DNA from: CATOSP01 sp965216155
Lineage (GTDB): Bacteria > Chloroflexota > Dehalococcoidia > Lucifugimonadales > UBA3495
DNA: 64,000 nt
Direction of reading: 5' to 3'
Assembly (NCBI GenBank): GCA_965216155.1
Contig: CBDCFD010000006.1
Span: 1,406,863 to 1,470,862, forward strand
Positions 52,700 through 63,100 of the stretch are shown in pieces (within the stretch, counting starts at the first letter, position 1; each line of letters opens with the position of its first letter). The position numbers and the translations under genes were made by a program. The notes under the pieces were generated by a model. It ran no database searches. It saw only the letters and a program-made list of their open reading frames with translations, and was not told where the DNA came from.

Positions 52700-52999
52700 A
52701 TGGAAAAAGACGAACTGGTCCAGCCCACCGCAGTGGAGCCCCGGGCGGGTTACCGCATCTGGATCAGCTACGCGGACGGACCAGCAGGAGAGGTCGATCT
52801 GTCGCATCTGGCCGGCCGGGGCGTCTTCGCAGCCTGGAACGACCGGGATCACTTCGAAAAAGTACACATCACGGAACACCGGTCGATCGCATGGGACGAC
52901 GAAATCGAATTGTGCCCGGATGCCCTCTACCTGCAGCTCACCGGCCTGAGCGTGGAAGAACTGATGCCGGGAGCCCGCCCGGTGCAAGCGGATGCCTGA
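52700..52999 (+). CDS. DUF2442-domain protein
   Basis: 99 aa: GYRIWISYADGPAGEVDLSH, LAGRGVFAAWNDRDHFEKVH, WDDEIELCPDALYLQLTG. This is the DUF2442 pattern, a small domain almost always found beside DUF4160. The next gene, overlapping by 8 bp, is DUF4160. The pair behaves like a toxin-antitoxin-type cassette, but this has not been established. Confidence 0.8.
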   Translation: MEKDELVQPTAVEPRAGYRIWISYADGPAGEVDLSHLAGRGVFAAWNDRDHFEKVHITEHRSIAWDDEIELCPDALYLQLTGLSVEELMPGARPVQADA

Positions 53000-53252
53000 G
53001 GTATGCTGCTTCTATGGCATCGTGATCAACATCTACTACAACGACCACGGGCCACCGCACTTTCACGCCCGATACGGGAGCGACCAGGTGATGATCGGCA
53101 TGGACAACCTGACGGTATTGCAGGGCCGGCTCCCCCCGCGCGCCCACGGGTTGGTCATCGAATGGGCCGCTAGTCGCAATCCTGAACTCAGGGCCGCCTG
53201 GGCCGCTGCCAGAAGAATGGATCCCATGGGCAGGATCACCCCGCTGGACTGA
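52992..53252 (+). CDS. DUF4160-domain protein
   Basis: 86 aa: FYGIVINIYYNDHGPPHFHA, RYGSDQVMIGMDNL, LVIEWAASRNPELRAAWAAA. The HGPPHFHA segment is diagnostic for DUF4160. Overlaps the DUF2442 gene. Role unknown. Confidence 0.82.
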   Translation: MPEVCCFYGIVINIYYNDHGPPHFHARYGSDQVMIGMDNLTVLQGRLPPRAHGLVIEWAASRNPELRAAWAAARRMDPMGRITPLD

Positions 53253-53359
53253 GTTCGCCGCCGCCGCATATCGGTCGGATCATCAGTGTTGCTGTTGCTT
53301 TCGGCGGATAACGAAATCCAACCCCGGTGCAGTCAGGACGACCAGCACCCAGCCAACGT

Positions 53360-53500
53360 CTAGAGGGTTTTCCAGAGCTCGAGTTGCCGGTTGATTTGGT
53401 CATTGCTGATCACCAGGGCTGGCCGGTTGTCCGAAAGTTCGGCCCCGTTATCGGGGCCGTAGGCATGCCAGTGGACGTCTCCTCTGAGTGCGCCGGTCAT
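53360..53500 (-). pseudogene. MazF/PemK-type toxin, N-terminal fragment
   Basis: 46 codons: TGALRGDVHWHAYGPDNGAE, LSDNRPALVISNDQINRQLE, then LWKTL and TAG. RGDV...G-E...RPALVISND is the MazF/PemK start. Related toxins are about 110 aa, so the rest is lost. It begins 13 bp after the 179-aa gene upstream on the same strand. Confidence 0.6.
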
Positions 53501-53513
53501 TGGCCGTCCTCGG

Positions 53514-54053
53514 TCAGGTGGCGTTGACGAAGCTCAGGTCCGCCTCCTGCTCCTCTGGTGTCTGCTTGAACTCGGCAAAGCCGGTTTGTGGCATTGTCCG
53601 GCTCTGGTGGAGCAGGTAGGCTCCGTGAGACACGTCGTGAGTCTCCAGCCAGGCACAGCAGGCTACTATCATGCGGTCAGGCAGGTCGGTCTGGTCCAGC
53701 AGTTGGAGCAGTCGGCTACAGCCCATTTCGGTGAACCACTGCTTGGCGGTTGTGTCGGGAGAGGTCTCCTTTTCGGCGCATTGGGCGGCAAGGTCTCTAA
53801 TTTGGTCTCTCGCGGCGGGCGAGGCGTCGAGGACTCTGTTGACCTGCCTGAGGTGATCGGTGGTGAAGTTCCACGGGGGAGATTCCAGCAGCGCAAGACG
53901 GTAGTCTGGGTCTACTTGGAGCAGAGCTTCGGTGCGCTTCTTGGCGGCTTCCAGAGCCTGGTTCCGCACTTTCGGGCTGGCCGGTGCCGCGAAGAACTGT
54001 TCCGCCCCGGGAAGGGCATCCATTGGGCTCGGCTGGGCTTCTGACGTCGTCAT
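53514..54053 (-). CDS. Hypothetical protein upstream of a MazF-like fragment
   Basis: 179 aa, helical, not recognised: PGAEQFFAAPASPKVRNQAL, WNFTTDHLRQVNRVLDASPA, AKQWFTEMGCSRLLQLLDQT, VACCAWLETHDVSHGAYLLH. Start ATG 54053 follows AAGGAAAC; longer in-frame starts lack a ribosome site. Its position directly ahead of a MazF-like gene suggests it may have been a partner, but it is larger than usual antitoxins. Confidence 0.5.
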   Translation of the reverse strand: MTTSEAQPSPMDALPGAEQFFAAPASPKVRNQALEAAKKRTEALLQVDPDYRLALLESPPWNFTTDHLRQVNRVLDASPAARDQIRDLAAQCAEKETSPDTTAKQWFTEMGCSRLLQLLDQTDLPDRMIVACCAWLETHDVSHGAYLLHQSRTMPQTGFAEFKQTPEEQEADLSFVNAT

Positions 54054-54226
54054 TTTGTTTCCTTGCAAGCAGCTTTCTCTGAAGTGTCTATATTCTAAAC
54101 TAAAGCCAAGGTGGGATGTACATTCGAGGGGCGATGAAGATTGGCTTGGTTGCGCCAGTGAAGCCCTCTCATCCGTACTTGGAGAATGATCCGGCACCGC
54201 TGTTTGCCCTCCACTATCTGCGTATT

Positions 54227-54517
54227 TCACCTTAACTTTGGTTTAGGTTTGACCTGTCGTTCGCGGTCCGGCTTCGCGGTCTTGGTAGTGTCCTTCTTCG
54301 GGCGGCTATCTGCAGTTCTGCCAAGTTTCTTCCTGCTAGCCGTATTCTTCGGCTTGTCCGATGGCTGGTCGGGTTTGTCTTTCTTGGCTACCTTAGCCTT
54401 GGGTCTGCTTCTGGTGGTCAGGGCAAAATGAGTCTCGAATGTGCGCTCTTTGACATTGCCCGCTTGGGCGGGGCCCGTCGACCTGGTGACGGCATGCTTA
54501 TTTGTAACGTGGGTTCA
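54227..54517 (-). pseudogene. 3' fragment of a Lys/Pro-rich protein
   Basis: The minus frame reads VTNKHAVTRSTGPAQAGNVK, ERTFETHFALTTRSRPKAKV, then a Lys/Pro/Asp-rich tail (KKDKPDQPSDKPKN, KKDTTKTAKPDRERQVKPKP) to TGA 54227. The 5' part is missing where the IS607 fragment begins at 54520. Such basic tails are common in nucleic-acid-binding proteins, but the family is unknown. Confidence 0.4.
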
Positions 54518-54519
54518 CC

Positions 54520-54895
54520 GTTGTAAAAAGGGTTGACTTTGGTAACAGGACCAATGCCGGCCTTTCCTGAGACGCGGCCCGAAGGGGGAAGCGCCGCCGC
54601 CCCAACAGTTCAGGACGGCTCCGCCCGGGAATCTCGCCCGGGAACACCGAACGGGTCCGCGTTCAAGCCACCCCGGAGGAACAGCTCTCCGGGACAGCCC
54701 GGACCGGATGGGGACTACCCCGCCGGTGTTGCGCTGCAAGCGCCGGTCTCAACTGACCGGAGATCGCGCCCCAGTGCGTCCACACGTGCTTCACCCGCTT
54801 CCTTGCAGGTACGGTGAAGGCGACCTGGACGCCGTTGCCAACAGGACAAGTCCGCCGGCGGGGGATGCGCTCCGAGCAGCCGAGCAAAGGGACCA
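54520..54895 (-). mobile_element. IS607-type element, fragment 3 (tnpB 3' end)
   Basis: The left end GTTGTAAAAAGGGTTGACT and the following region up to about 54895 match the tnpB-side end of copy 1 (same GCCCGGGAATCTCGCCCGGG and CCGGAGGAACAG blocks). It encodes the TnpB C-terminal segment VAFTVPARKRVKHVWTHWGA. No recombinase of the same element is attached. Confidence 0.65.
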
Positions 54896-55115
54896 ACGTC
54901 CCTGAAGCGGACGCCATGGACTACATCGCCGGCTTTCTGCTCTTCAACAACTGGAGTTGCCGGGACGTTCAGCGCGACGAAAGCAGCGTCGGCTTGGGCC
55001 CCGCCAAGGGGAAGGACTGCGGCTCGTTGTGGAGCCCTGGCTTGTGACACCTGACGAAATGGCGCCATACCTACGGGACGGCCGCCTGCACATCAAGTGC
55101 AGCGTCAGGGTACGC
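54896..55115 (+). pseudogene. Fumarylacetoacetate-hydrolase-family fragment
   Basis: AMDYIAGFLLFNNWSCRDVQ, VGLGPAKGKDCG, then, one frame over, EPWLVTPDEMAPYLRDGRLH and IKCSVRVRS. These are consecutive FAH-domain segments (NDWSARD, GPAKGKDF, GPWLVTPDE), broken by one frameshift near 55030. It is stranded between two IS607 pieces. Confidence 0.65.
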
Positions 55116-55350
55116 AGCAGTTGGAATAATGGTCTATTATGGATGGAATTAGTCGACGTATCAGCCTGACTGCCCGGGGTCGCCTCTACGGCTTCGGCAA
55201 GGCGACCACTTCCCGCCTGCATCGTACCGGCAAGCTGCCCCCGGCGCTCCGGATCCAGCAGTTTCCCAACGGACGTTATTACGTTGCGGCACCTCCCCGC
55301 AATGACGCGCGCTGCGTGGTGGGATGTGCATTTCGTGATTTGAAGATGAC
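55116..55350 (+). pseudogene. tnpA: IS607-type recombinase, 5' fragment (plus strand)
   Basis: ATG 55139: MDGISRRISLTARGRLYGFG, KATTSRLHRTGKLPPALRIQ, QFPNGRYYVAAPPRNDARCV. This is the DNA-binding domain and the linker of an IS607 recombinase diverged from copies 1 and 2. It ends before the catalytic Ser motif (C-V-V-G-C-A-F). Opposite orientation to fragment 3, so it is a separate relic. Confidence 0.65.
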
Positions 55351-55414
55351 CGAAAGGACTCCCAGGCTCCTCATATCACCTTGGCACTGGCCAGGGTAAA
55401 GGGGGCGTCGGCGG

Positions 55415-56147
55415 CTATTCGGCCTGGAGGCGCCCGACTTGGTCTTCCAGTTCCCTCACTCGTTCCAGGGCGGCGTCCCTTTCTCTCTCGGCCGCAAGGC
55501 GCCTCTCGGCTTCCGCAAGACGCCCCTCGGCCTCCTCGTCGTAGGTCAGCAGGTAGCGGCCGCTCGCCGGGTCGTACCAGCGGAGATGTCCGTCCTCCCA
55601 GCACAGGTCCAGGCCCAGCACCGCGCTGTGGCCCCGGTAGCTGCTCTTTCCGAACTGGACAACTTCGATGGGCTGGTAGACGGCGTCTGCCAGGTGATCC
55701 CCCGCCAGGGGAGCGTCGTGGTATGCACCACCGGAGGGGTCGAACCGCCAGTACTCCGGTACGCCGAAGGCAGCGTAGTCGTCCCGCTTCTGCGTATAGT
55801 CGTTCTGCCCTGTGGTCACGGACGCCACTTCCAGCACGAAGTCCGGCGGTTTGCCCTGCTCCTCGATGGAATAGCCGTGCCGGTCGATAACGCCGGCGTG
55901 GTCCACGCCGAAGGCGACCAGCAGGTCGGGGATGCGCAGGCCCTGGCGCTGGCTCACGGTCCTCCCTATGGGCACCTCGCCTCAGGATGATGGTCGTGTC
56001 CGGCATGCCGAAATGGTGGGACAGGGCTGCCTGGTGCGCCGGGGCGTCGAGGTAGATGGAGTTCTGCATATCGTCCCTGGGCGGGAATTCCGGGAACCTG
56101 TCGGCCGGCCTGGTGGCCGGCGTCTTCTTGATCGGCCTGCTGGTCAT
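55415..56147 (-). pseudogene. Uma2-family gene with one-base frameshift
   Basis: N-terminal frame MTSRPIKKTPATRPADRFPE, LDAPAHQAALSHHFGMPDTT, IILR, then an extra base near 55978 and continuation PIGRTVSQRQGLRIPDLLVA, EEQGKPPDFVLEVASVTTGQ, DYAAFGVPEYWRFDPSGGAY and a coiled-coil tail (RLAEAERRLAAERERDAALE). Without the indel it would be a normal 240-aa Uma2 protein similar to 47953-48669. Confidence 0.75.
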
Positions 56148-56681
56148 GACGTTCCTCGACCGGGGCGACAAGGATGGAATATGGGACCATTATATGGGTT
56201 CACGGTCTCCACCTTCCACCATGCCCAGGACGATTGCAAAGTCAGGGAGGGGAGTTTATAAAGACAGGGAAGTGAGAGTTGGGAGTGTGATGATATGGAG
56301 GCAGTGGAATCTCTGTTCGAGTGCTTGGAGCAGGTGCCGGACCCCAGGAGAGCCAGACTGACAGTGGTATGTATGGGGTTTTCATGCAGGGGCATGGCAG
56401 GTGATCTCCAGGTTGGGTTTGGGTTCCGGCCACGGCTCCGGCAGCAGCCACACCCGGCGCCAGAGCCTTCCCTGATGCATCAACTTGTTCAGCCAGTAGA
56501 TGCCGTGCCCGATTATGCTGACTGTCCGCCCAGGCCTGCTCCAACTACTGCGGTGTGTGGGCGCCAGCACCTTTGGAGGCGTTCGAAGACTGTCTGAGGA
56601 GGGTCTGACGGTCAAAGGTGTCTTCGACCCTGGTCCCATAAAGAGGGTAAGACAACCTCCGACGCCGTTTATGGTATAGCC
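56148..56681. other. Transposase scraps
   Basis: 56295-56357 (plus) encodes MEAVESLFECLEQVPDPRRA, the start of an ISAs1/H-repeat transposase, and ends abruptly. 56400-56530 (minus) encodes SIIGHGIYWLNKLMHQGRLW, a possible C-terminal piece of another transposase. The rest is unassigned. Confidence 0.4.
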
Positions 56682-57050
56682 AGCCTGGGGTTCCCGCCGT
56701 CCTTTTCGGCGGTTAAAAGGAGCTCATTCGGGTTGTATACGATTTCGGGCGTTATGGGGACGAAGCCGCCCCCGCCGCCTCGGCGCCGAGGCGCGGCCCT
56801 CCTGAGCGTGGCTGTGCGGCCCTCGCCCGGCAGGGACCACACGGTCCCACCCCGTCCGCATTCATGGCCCGCACTCTCACCTGATAGTCTGTACCTGCCG
56901 AAAGGCCCCCGATGTCCGTCGTCGTGGACTTGCCGGATATGCTCCGTGTGACATAGCGGCCAGTGCTTCCTGACTGCCTGTGCCCGACATCGTATCCGCT
57001 GATGGCGGGGCCTGAGTTGCGCGGGGCTGGCAACTGTTCAGAACTGGTGG
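56682..57050 (-). pseudogene. Fibronectin type III domain fragment, frameshifted
   Basis: QLPAPRNSGPAISGYDVGHR, SISGKSTTTDIGGLSAGTDY, QVRVRAMNADGVGP, then a frame change and WSLPGEGRTATLRRAAPRRR, GGGGFVPITPEIVYNPNELL to a TAA at 56682. It is the end of an Fn3 domain followed by a Gly/Arg-rich linker, as seen at the C-termini of Chloroflexota surface proteins. Confidence 0.55.
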
Positions 57051-57120
57051 CCTACCTTACGAGCCACCATCCCGCGACAGTGCCAATGCCACCCTCTCAT
57101 GCTTCAGCCAGCCAAGCTGA

Positions 57121-60100
57121 CTAACTGGCGATATAGAGGGTGATGACCCCCAACAGCTCGTCCCTGGTAATCCGGTCGGCAAAGTAATCGATTATGGCCG
57201 TGATGGCCTCATCCCTGCCGATCATCCTGTCGTTGTCTGTGTCATATCGACTTCCCAACTCACCCAAATCCTCAGCGAGCACCGCAATTGTCACGTCGAT
57301 GGTGGCAGTGCCGCCGTTGTTGTCATCCGCCTTGACCGTTACAGAGTAGCTGGACTTGGTCTCGTAGTCGTAGGTCACCTCCGGCTTTGTTTGTATCTGG
57401 CCGCTGGCGCTGTCAATGTCGAACGAATCCGCGTCCGCGCCCTCCAGAGTGTAGGCCGGGGTGTCGCCGGTGTCGGGGTCGTTGGCCGTTACCGGAGCGC
57501 CGATGTTCCCGCCCGCCTCCGTGTTTTCGGGGACCTCGCGGGCGGCTGTGGCCGAGTCGAACTCCGGCGGGCGGTTTGCTCCGGCCTGGACTGCCTGGGT
57601 TGATGCTGCCTGCGCGGTCTTGCCCGGCCCGTGCCCGTCGGTGTAGGATGCCGTGGCCCGCAGGTGATACCCCACGTCTCCGTCAACCGGAGTGTAGGAG
57701 GGGGAACCGGTCCCGATGCCGGCCCAACCGGTGCTCCCGTCACCGGACCTCTCCCACTGCCAGACGGCGCCGGTAACACCCTCGTCGGGGTCGGTCAGAG
57801 CGGCGGTGATTTCGGCGCGGGCCGGGGGCTGGTCCGTAGATAGAGTAACCGTCCCTGCTTCGTCAACGTCGGTGACAGTGACCGTCACGTCGATGGTGGC
57901 AGTGCCGCCGTTGTTGTCATCCGCCTTGACCGTTACAGAGTAGCTGGACTTGCTCTCGTGGTCGTAGGTCACCTCCGGCTTTGTTTGTATCTGGCCGCTG
58001 GCGCTGTCAATGTCGAACGAATCCGCGTCCGCGCCCTCCAGAGTGTAGGTTTGGGTATTGCCGGTGTCCGGGTCGGTGGCCGTTACCGGAGCGCCGATGT
58101 TCCCGCCCGCCTCCGTGTTTTCGGGGACCTCGCGGGCGGCTGTGGCCGAGTCGAAGTCCGGCGGGCGGTTTGCTCCGGCCTGGACTGCCTGGGTTGATGC
58201 TGCCTGCGCGGTCTTGGCCGGCCCGTGCCCGTCGGTATAGGATGCCGTGGCCCGCAGATGATACCCCACGTCCCCGTCAACCGGAGTGTAGGAGGGGGAA
58301 CCGGTCCCGATGCCGGCCCAACCGGTGTTCCCGTCACTGGACCTCTCCCACTGCCAGACGGCGCCGGTAACACCCTCGTCGGGGTCGGTCAGAGCGGCAG
58401 TGATTTCGGCGCGGGCCGGGGGCTGGTCCGTAGATAGAGTAACCGTCCCTGCTTCGTCAATGTTGGTGACCGTGACCGTCACGTCCACGGCAGCGGTGAG
58501 TGCGCCGTCGGAAGCCGTCACGGTCACTGTGTAGGTGTTCTTGACCTCGTGGTCCAGGGCGGCTTTGGTCCGCAACTGGCCGGTCGATGCGTCGATGTCG
58601 AAGAAGGTAGCATCCGTCCCGCCAAGTGTGTAAGCCGGGGTGTCGCCGGTGTCCGGGTCGGTGGCCGTTACCGGGTCACCGATGGCCACACCCGTCGTGG
58701 TGTTCTCGGCGATGGTGCGGGAAGCAGTCTCCACGGAGAACTCCGGCGGTTCGTCAACGTCGGCGACGGTGATGGTCACGTCGATGGTGGCAGTGCCGCC
58801 GTTGTTGTCATCCGCCTTGACCGTTACAGAGTAGCTGGACTTGGTCTCGTGGTCGTAGGTCACCCCGGACTTTGTTTGTATCTGGCCGCTGGCGCTGTCA
58901 ATGTCGAACGAATCCGCGTCCGCGCCCTCCAGAGTGTAGGTTTGGGTATTGCCGGTGTCGGGGTCGGTGGCCGTTACCGGAGCGCCGATGTTCTCGCCCG
59001 CCTCCGTGTTTTCGGGGACCTCGCGGGCGGCTGTGGCCGAGTCGAACTCCGGCGGGCGGTTTGCTCCGGCCTGGACTGCCTGGGTTGATACTGCCTGCGC
59101 GGTCTTGCCCGGCCCGTGCCCGTCGGTATAGGATGCCGTGGCCCGCAGATGATACCCCACGTCTCCGTCAACCGGAGTGTAGGAGGGGGAACCGGTCCCG
59201 ATGCCGGCCCAACCGGTGTTCCCGTCACTGGACCTCTCCCACTGCCAGACGGCGCCGGTAACACCCTCGTCGGGGTCGGTCAGAGCGGCAGTGATTTCGG
59301 CGCGGGCCGGGGGCTGGTCCGTAGATAGAGTAACCGTCCCTGCTTCGTCAACGTCGGCGACGGTGATGGTCACGTCGATGGTGGCAGTGCCGCCGTTGTT
59401 GTCATCCGCCTTGACCGTTACAGAGTAGCTGGACTTGGTCTCGTGGTCGTAGGTCACCCCGGACTTTGTTTGTATCTGGCCGCTGGCGCTGTCAATGTCG
59501 AACGAATCCGCGTCCGCGCCCTCCAGAGTGTAGGTTTGGGTATTGCCGGTGTCGGGGTCGGTGGCTGTTACCGGAGCGCCGATGTTCTCGCCCGCCTCCG
59601 TGTTTTCGGGGACCTCGCGGGCGGCTGTGGCCGAGTCGAACTCCGGCGGGCGGTTTGCTCCGGCCTGGACTGCCTGGGTTGATACTGCCTGCGCGGTCTT
59701 GCCCGGCCCGTGCCCGTCGGTAGCTAGGATGCCGTGGCCCGCAGATGATACCCCACGTCTCCGTCAACCGGAGTGTAGGAGGGGGAACCGGTCCCGATGC
59801 CGGCCCAACCGGTGTTCCCGTCACTGGACCTCTCCCACTGCCAGACGGCGCCGGTAACACCCTCGTCGGGGTCGGTCAGAGCGGCAGTGATTTCGGCGCG
59901 GGCCGGGGGCTGGTCCGTAGATAGAGTAACCGTCCCTGCTTCGTCAACGTCGGCGACGGTGATGGTCACGTCGATGGTGGCAGTGCCGCCGTTGTTGTCA
60001 TCCGCCTTGACCGTTACAGAGTAGCTGGACTTGGTCTCGTGGTCGTAGGTCACCCCGGACTTTGTTTGTATCTGGCCGCTGGCGCTGTCAATGTCGAACG

Positions 60101-63100
60101 AATCCGCGTCCGCGCCCTCCAGAGTGTAGGTTTGGGTATTGCCGGTGTCGGGGTCGGTGGCTGTTACCGGAGCGCCGATGTTCTCGCCCGCCTCCGTGTT
60201 TTCGGGGACCTCGCGGGCGGCTGTAGGCCGAGTCGAACTCCGGCGGGCGGTTTGCTCCGGCCTGGACTGCCTGGGTTGCGTGCTGCCTGCGCGGTCTTGC
60301 CCGGCCCGTGCACGTCGGTGTAGGATGCCGTGGCCCGCAGGTGATACCCCACGTCTCCGTCAACCGGAGTGTAGGAGGGGGAACCGGTCCCGATGCCGGC
60401 CCAACCGGTGCTCCCGTCACTGGACCTCTCCCACTGCCAGACGGCGCCGGTGACACCCTTGTCGGGGTCGGTCAGAGCGGCAGTGATTTCGGCGCGGGCC
60501 GGGGGCTGGTCCGTAGATAGAGTAACCGTCCCTGCTTCGTCAACGTCGGCGACGGTAATGGTCACGTCAATGGTGGCAGTGCCGCCGTTGTTGTCATCCG
60601 CCTTGACCGTTACAGAGTAGCTGGACTTGGTCTCGTGGTCGTAGGTCACCCCAGACTTTGTTTGTATCTGGCCGCTGGCGCTGTCAATGTCGAACGAATC
60701 CGCGTCCGCGCCCTCCAGAGTGTAGGTTTGGGTATTGCCGGTGTCGGGGTCGGTGGCCGTTACCGGAGCGCCGATGTTCTCGCCCGCCTCCGTGTTTTCG
60801 GGGACCTCGCGGGCGGCTGTGGCCGAGTCGAACTCCGGCGGTTCGTTCACGTCGGCGACGGTGATGGTCACGTCGATGGTGGCAGTGCCGCCGTTGTTGT
60901 CATCCGCCTTGACCGTTACAGAGTAGCTGGACTTGATCTCGTGGTCGTAGGTCACCCCCGGCTTTGTTTGTATCTGGCCGCTGGCGCTGTCAATGTCGAA
61001 CGAATCCAAGTCCGCGCCCTCCAGAGTGTAGGCCGGGGTGTCGCCGGTGTCCGGGTCGGTGGCTGTTACCGGAGCGCCGATGTTCTCGCCCGCCTCCGTG
61101 TTTTCGGGGACCTCGCGGGCGGCTGTGGCCGAGTCGAACTCCGGCGCTTCGTCAACGTCGGCGACGGTGATGGTCACGTCGATGGTGGCAGTGCCGCCGT
61201 TGTTGTCATCCGCCTTGACCGTTACAGAGTAGCTGGACTTGGTCTCGTGGTCGTAGGTCACCCCAGACTTTGTTTGTATCTGGCCGCTGGCGCTGTCAAT
61301 GTCGAACGAATCCAAGTCCGCGCCCTCCAGAGTGTAGGCCGGGGTGTCGCCGGTGTCGGGGTCGGTGGCCGTTACCGGGTCGCCGATGGCCACACCCGCC
61401 TCCGTGTTTTCGGGGACCTCGCGGGCGGCTGTGGCCGAGTCGAACTCCGGCGGGCGGTTTGCTCCGGCCTGGACTGCCTGGGTTGATGCTGCCTGTGCGG
61501 TCTTGCCCGGCCCGTGCCCGTCGGTGTAGGATGCCGTGGCCCGCAGATGATACCCCACGTCTCCGTCAACCGGAGTGTAGGAGGGGAAACTGGTCCCGAT
61601 GCCGGCCCAACCGGTGCTCCCGTCACTGGACCTCTCCCACTGCCAGGCGGCGCCGGTAACACCCTCGTCGGGGTCGGTCAGAGCGGCAGTGATTTCGGCG
61701 CGGGCCGCGGGCTGGTCCGTAGATAGAGCAACCGTCCCTGCTTCGTCAATGTTGGTAATAGTGACCGTCACGTCCACGGTAGCGGTGAGTGCGCCGTCGG
61801 AAGCCGTCACGGTCACTGTGTAGCCGGACTTGGTCTCGTGGTCCAGGGCGGCCTGGGTCCGCAACTGGCCGGACGATGCGTCGATGTCGAAGAAGGCAGC
61901 ATCCGTCCCGCCAAGTGTGTAGGCCGGGGTGTCGCCGGTGTCCGGGTCGGCGGCCGTTACCGGGTCACCGATGGCCACACCCGCCTCCGTGTTTTCGGGG
62001 ACCTCGCGGGCGGCTGTGGCCGAGTCGAACTCCGGCGGGCGGTTTGCTCCGGCCTGGACTGCCTGGGTTGATGCTGCCTGCGCGGTCTTGCCCGGCCCGT
62101 GCCCATCGGTGTAGGATGCCGTGGCCCGCAGGTGATACCCCACGTCCCCGTTAACCGGAGTGTAGGAGGGGGAACTGGTCCCGATGCCGGCCCAACCGGT
62201 GTTCCCGTCACCGGACCTCTCCCACTGCCAGACGGCGCCGGTGACACCCTCGTCGGGGTCGGTCAGAGCGGCAGTGATTTCGGCGCGGGCCGGGGGCTGG
62301 TCCGTAGATAGAGTGACCGTCCCTGCTTCGTCAATGTTGGTGACCGTGACCGTCACGTCCACGGTGGCGGTGAGTGCGCCGTCGGAAGCCGTCACGGTCA
62401 CTGTGTAGGTGTTCTTGACCTCGTGGTCCAGGGCGGCCTGGGTCTGCAACTGGCCGGTCGATGCGTCGATGTCGAAGAAGGTAGCATCCGTCCCGCCAAG
62501 TGTGTAGGCCGGGGTGTCGCCGGTGTCCGGGTCGGCGGCTGTTACCGGGTCACCGATGGCCACACCCGTCGTGGTGTTCTCGGCGATGGTGCGGGAAGCA
62601 GTCTCCACGGAGAACTCCGGCGGTTCGTTCACGTCGGCGACGGTGACGCGCACCCTAAATGAAGTCCGGCCGGGTCTTCGCCCACTGGGAGGAGTGGTGT
62701 CGTAGGCCGTGATGGGTGAACGAGTACGTGTTGTCCCCGTTCTCGTCCGCCGGGTCCTCGTAGTCCGGGGGCTGTGTGAAAGTAAGCACACCGTTATTGT
62801 CGATGTCGAAGAAGTCACCGTCGCCGCCGCCGGTCTCAATGCTGATTATCCAGCCACTAATGTCGCGAATGTCGCCGTCCGGGTTGGAGGCAGTGGCGGA
62901 GTAGGTGGCCAACGGCCAGGTGCCGTTCTCGGGGTACCTGATTTCCTCGGGACCCCTCACAGTAGGCGATCCTGCTGAGCCGGAGGGACTAAGAGCCACA
63001 TTGATGCTGCCGGACTGGCCGGATGGGTCAGTGGCAGTTAGGGTTATCTCGAATATGCCATCTGTCCCCGGGTTATCGTAGGCATGGGCGTCCGTAGTGT

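Noticed and set aside
57300..62630. Regularly spaced repeats as a CRISPR array
   Set aside because: Repeat units are hundreds of bases long and encode cadherin-like domains in frame.
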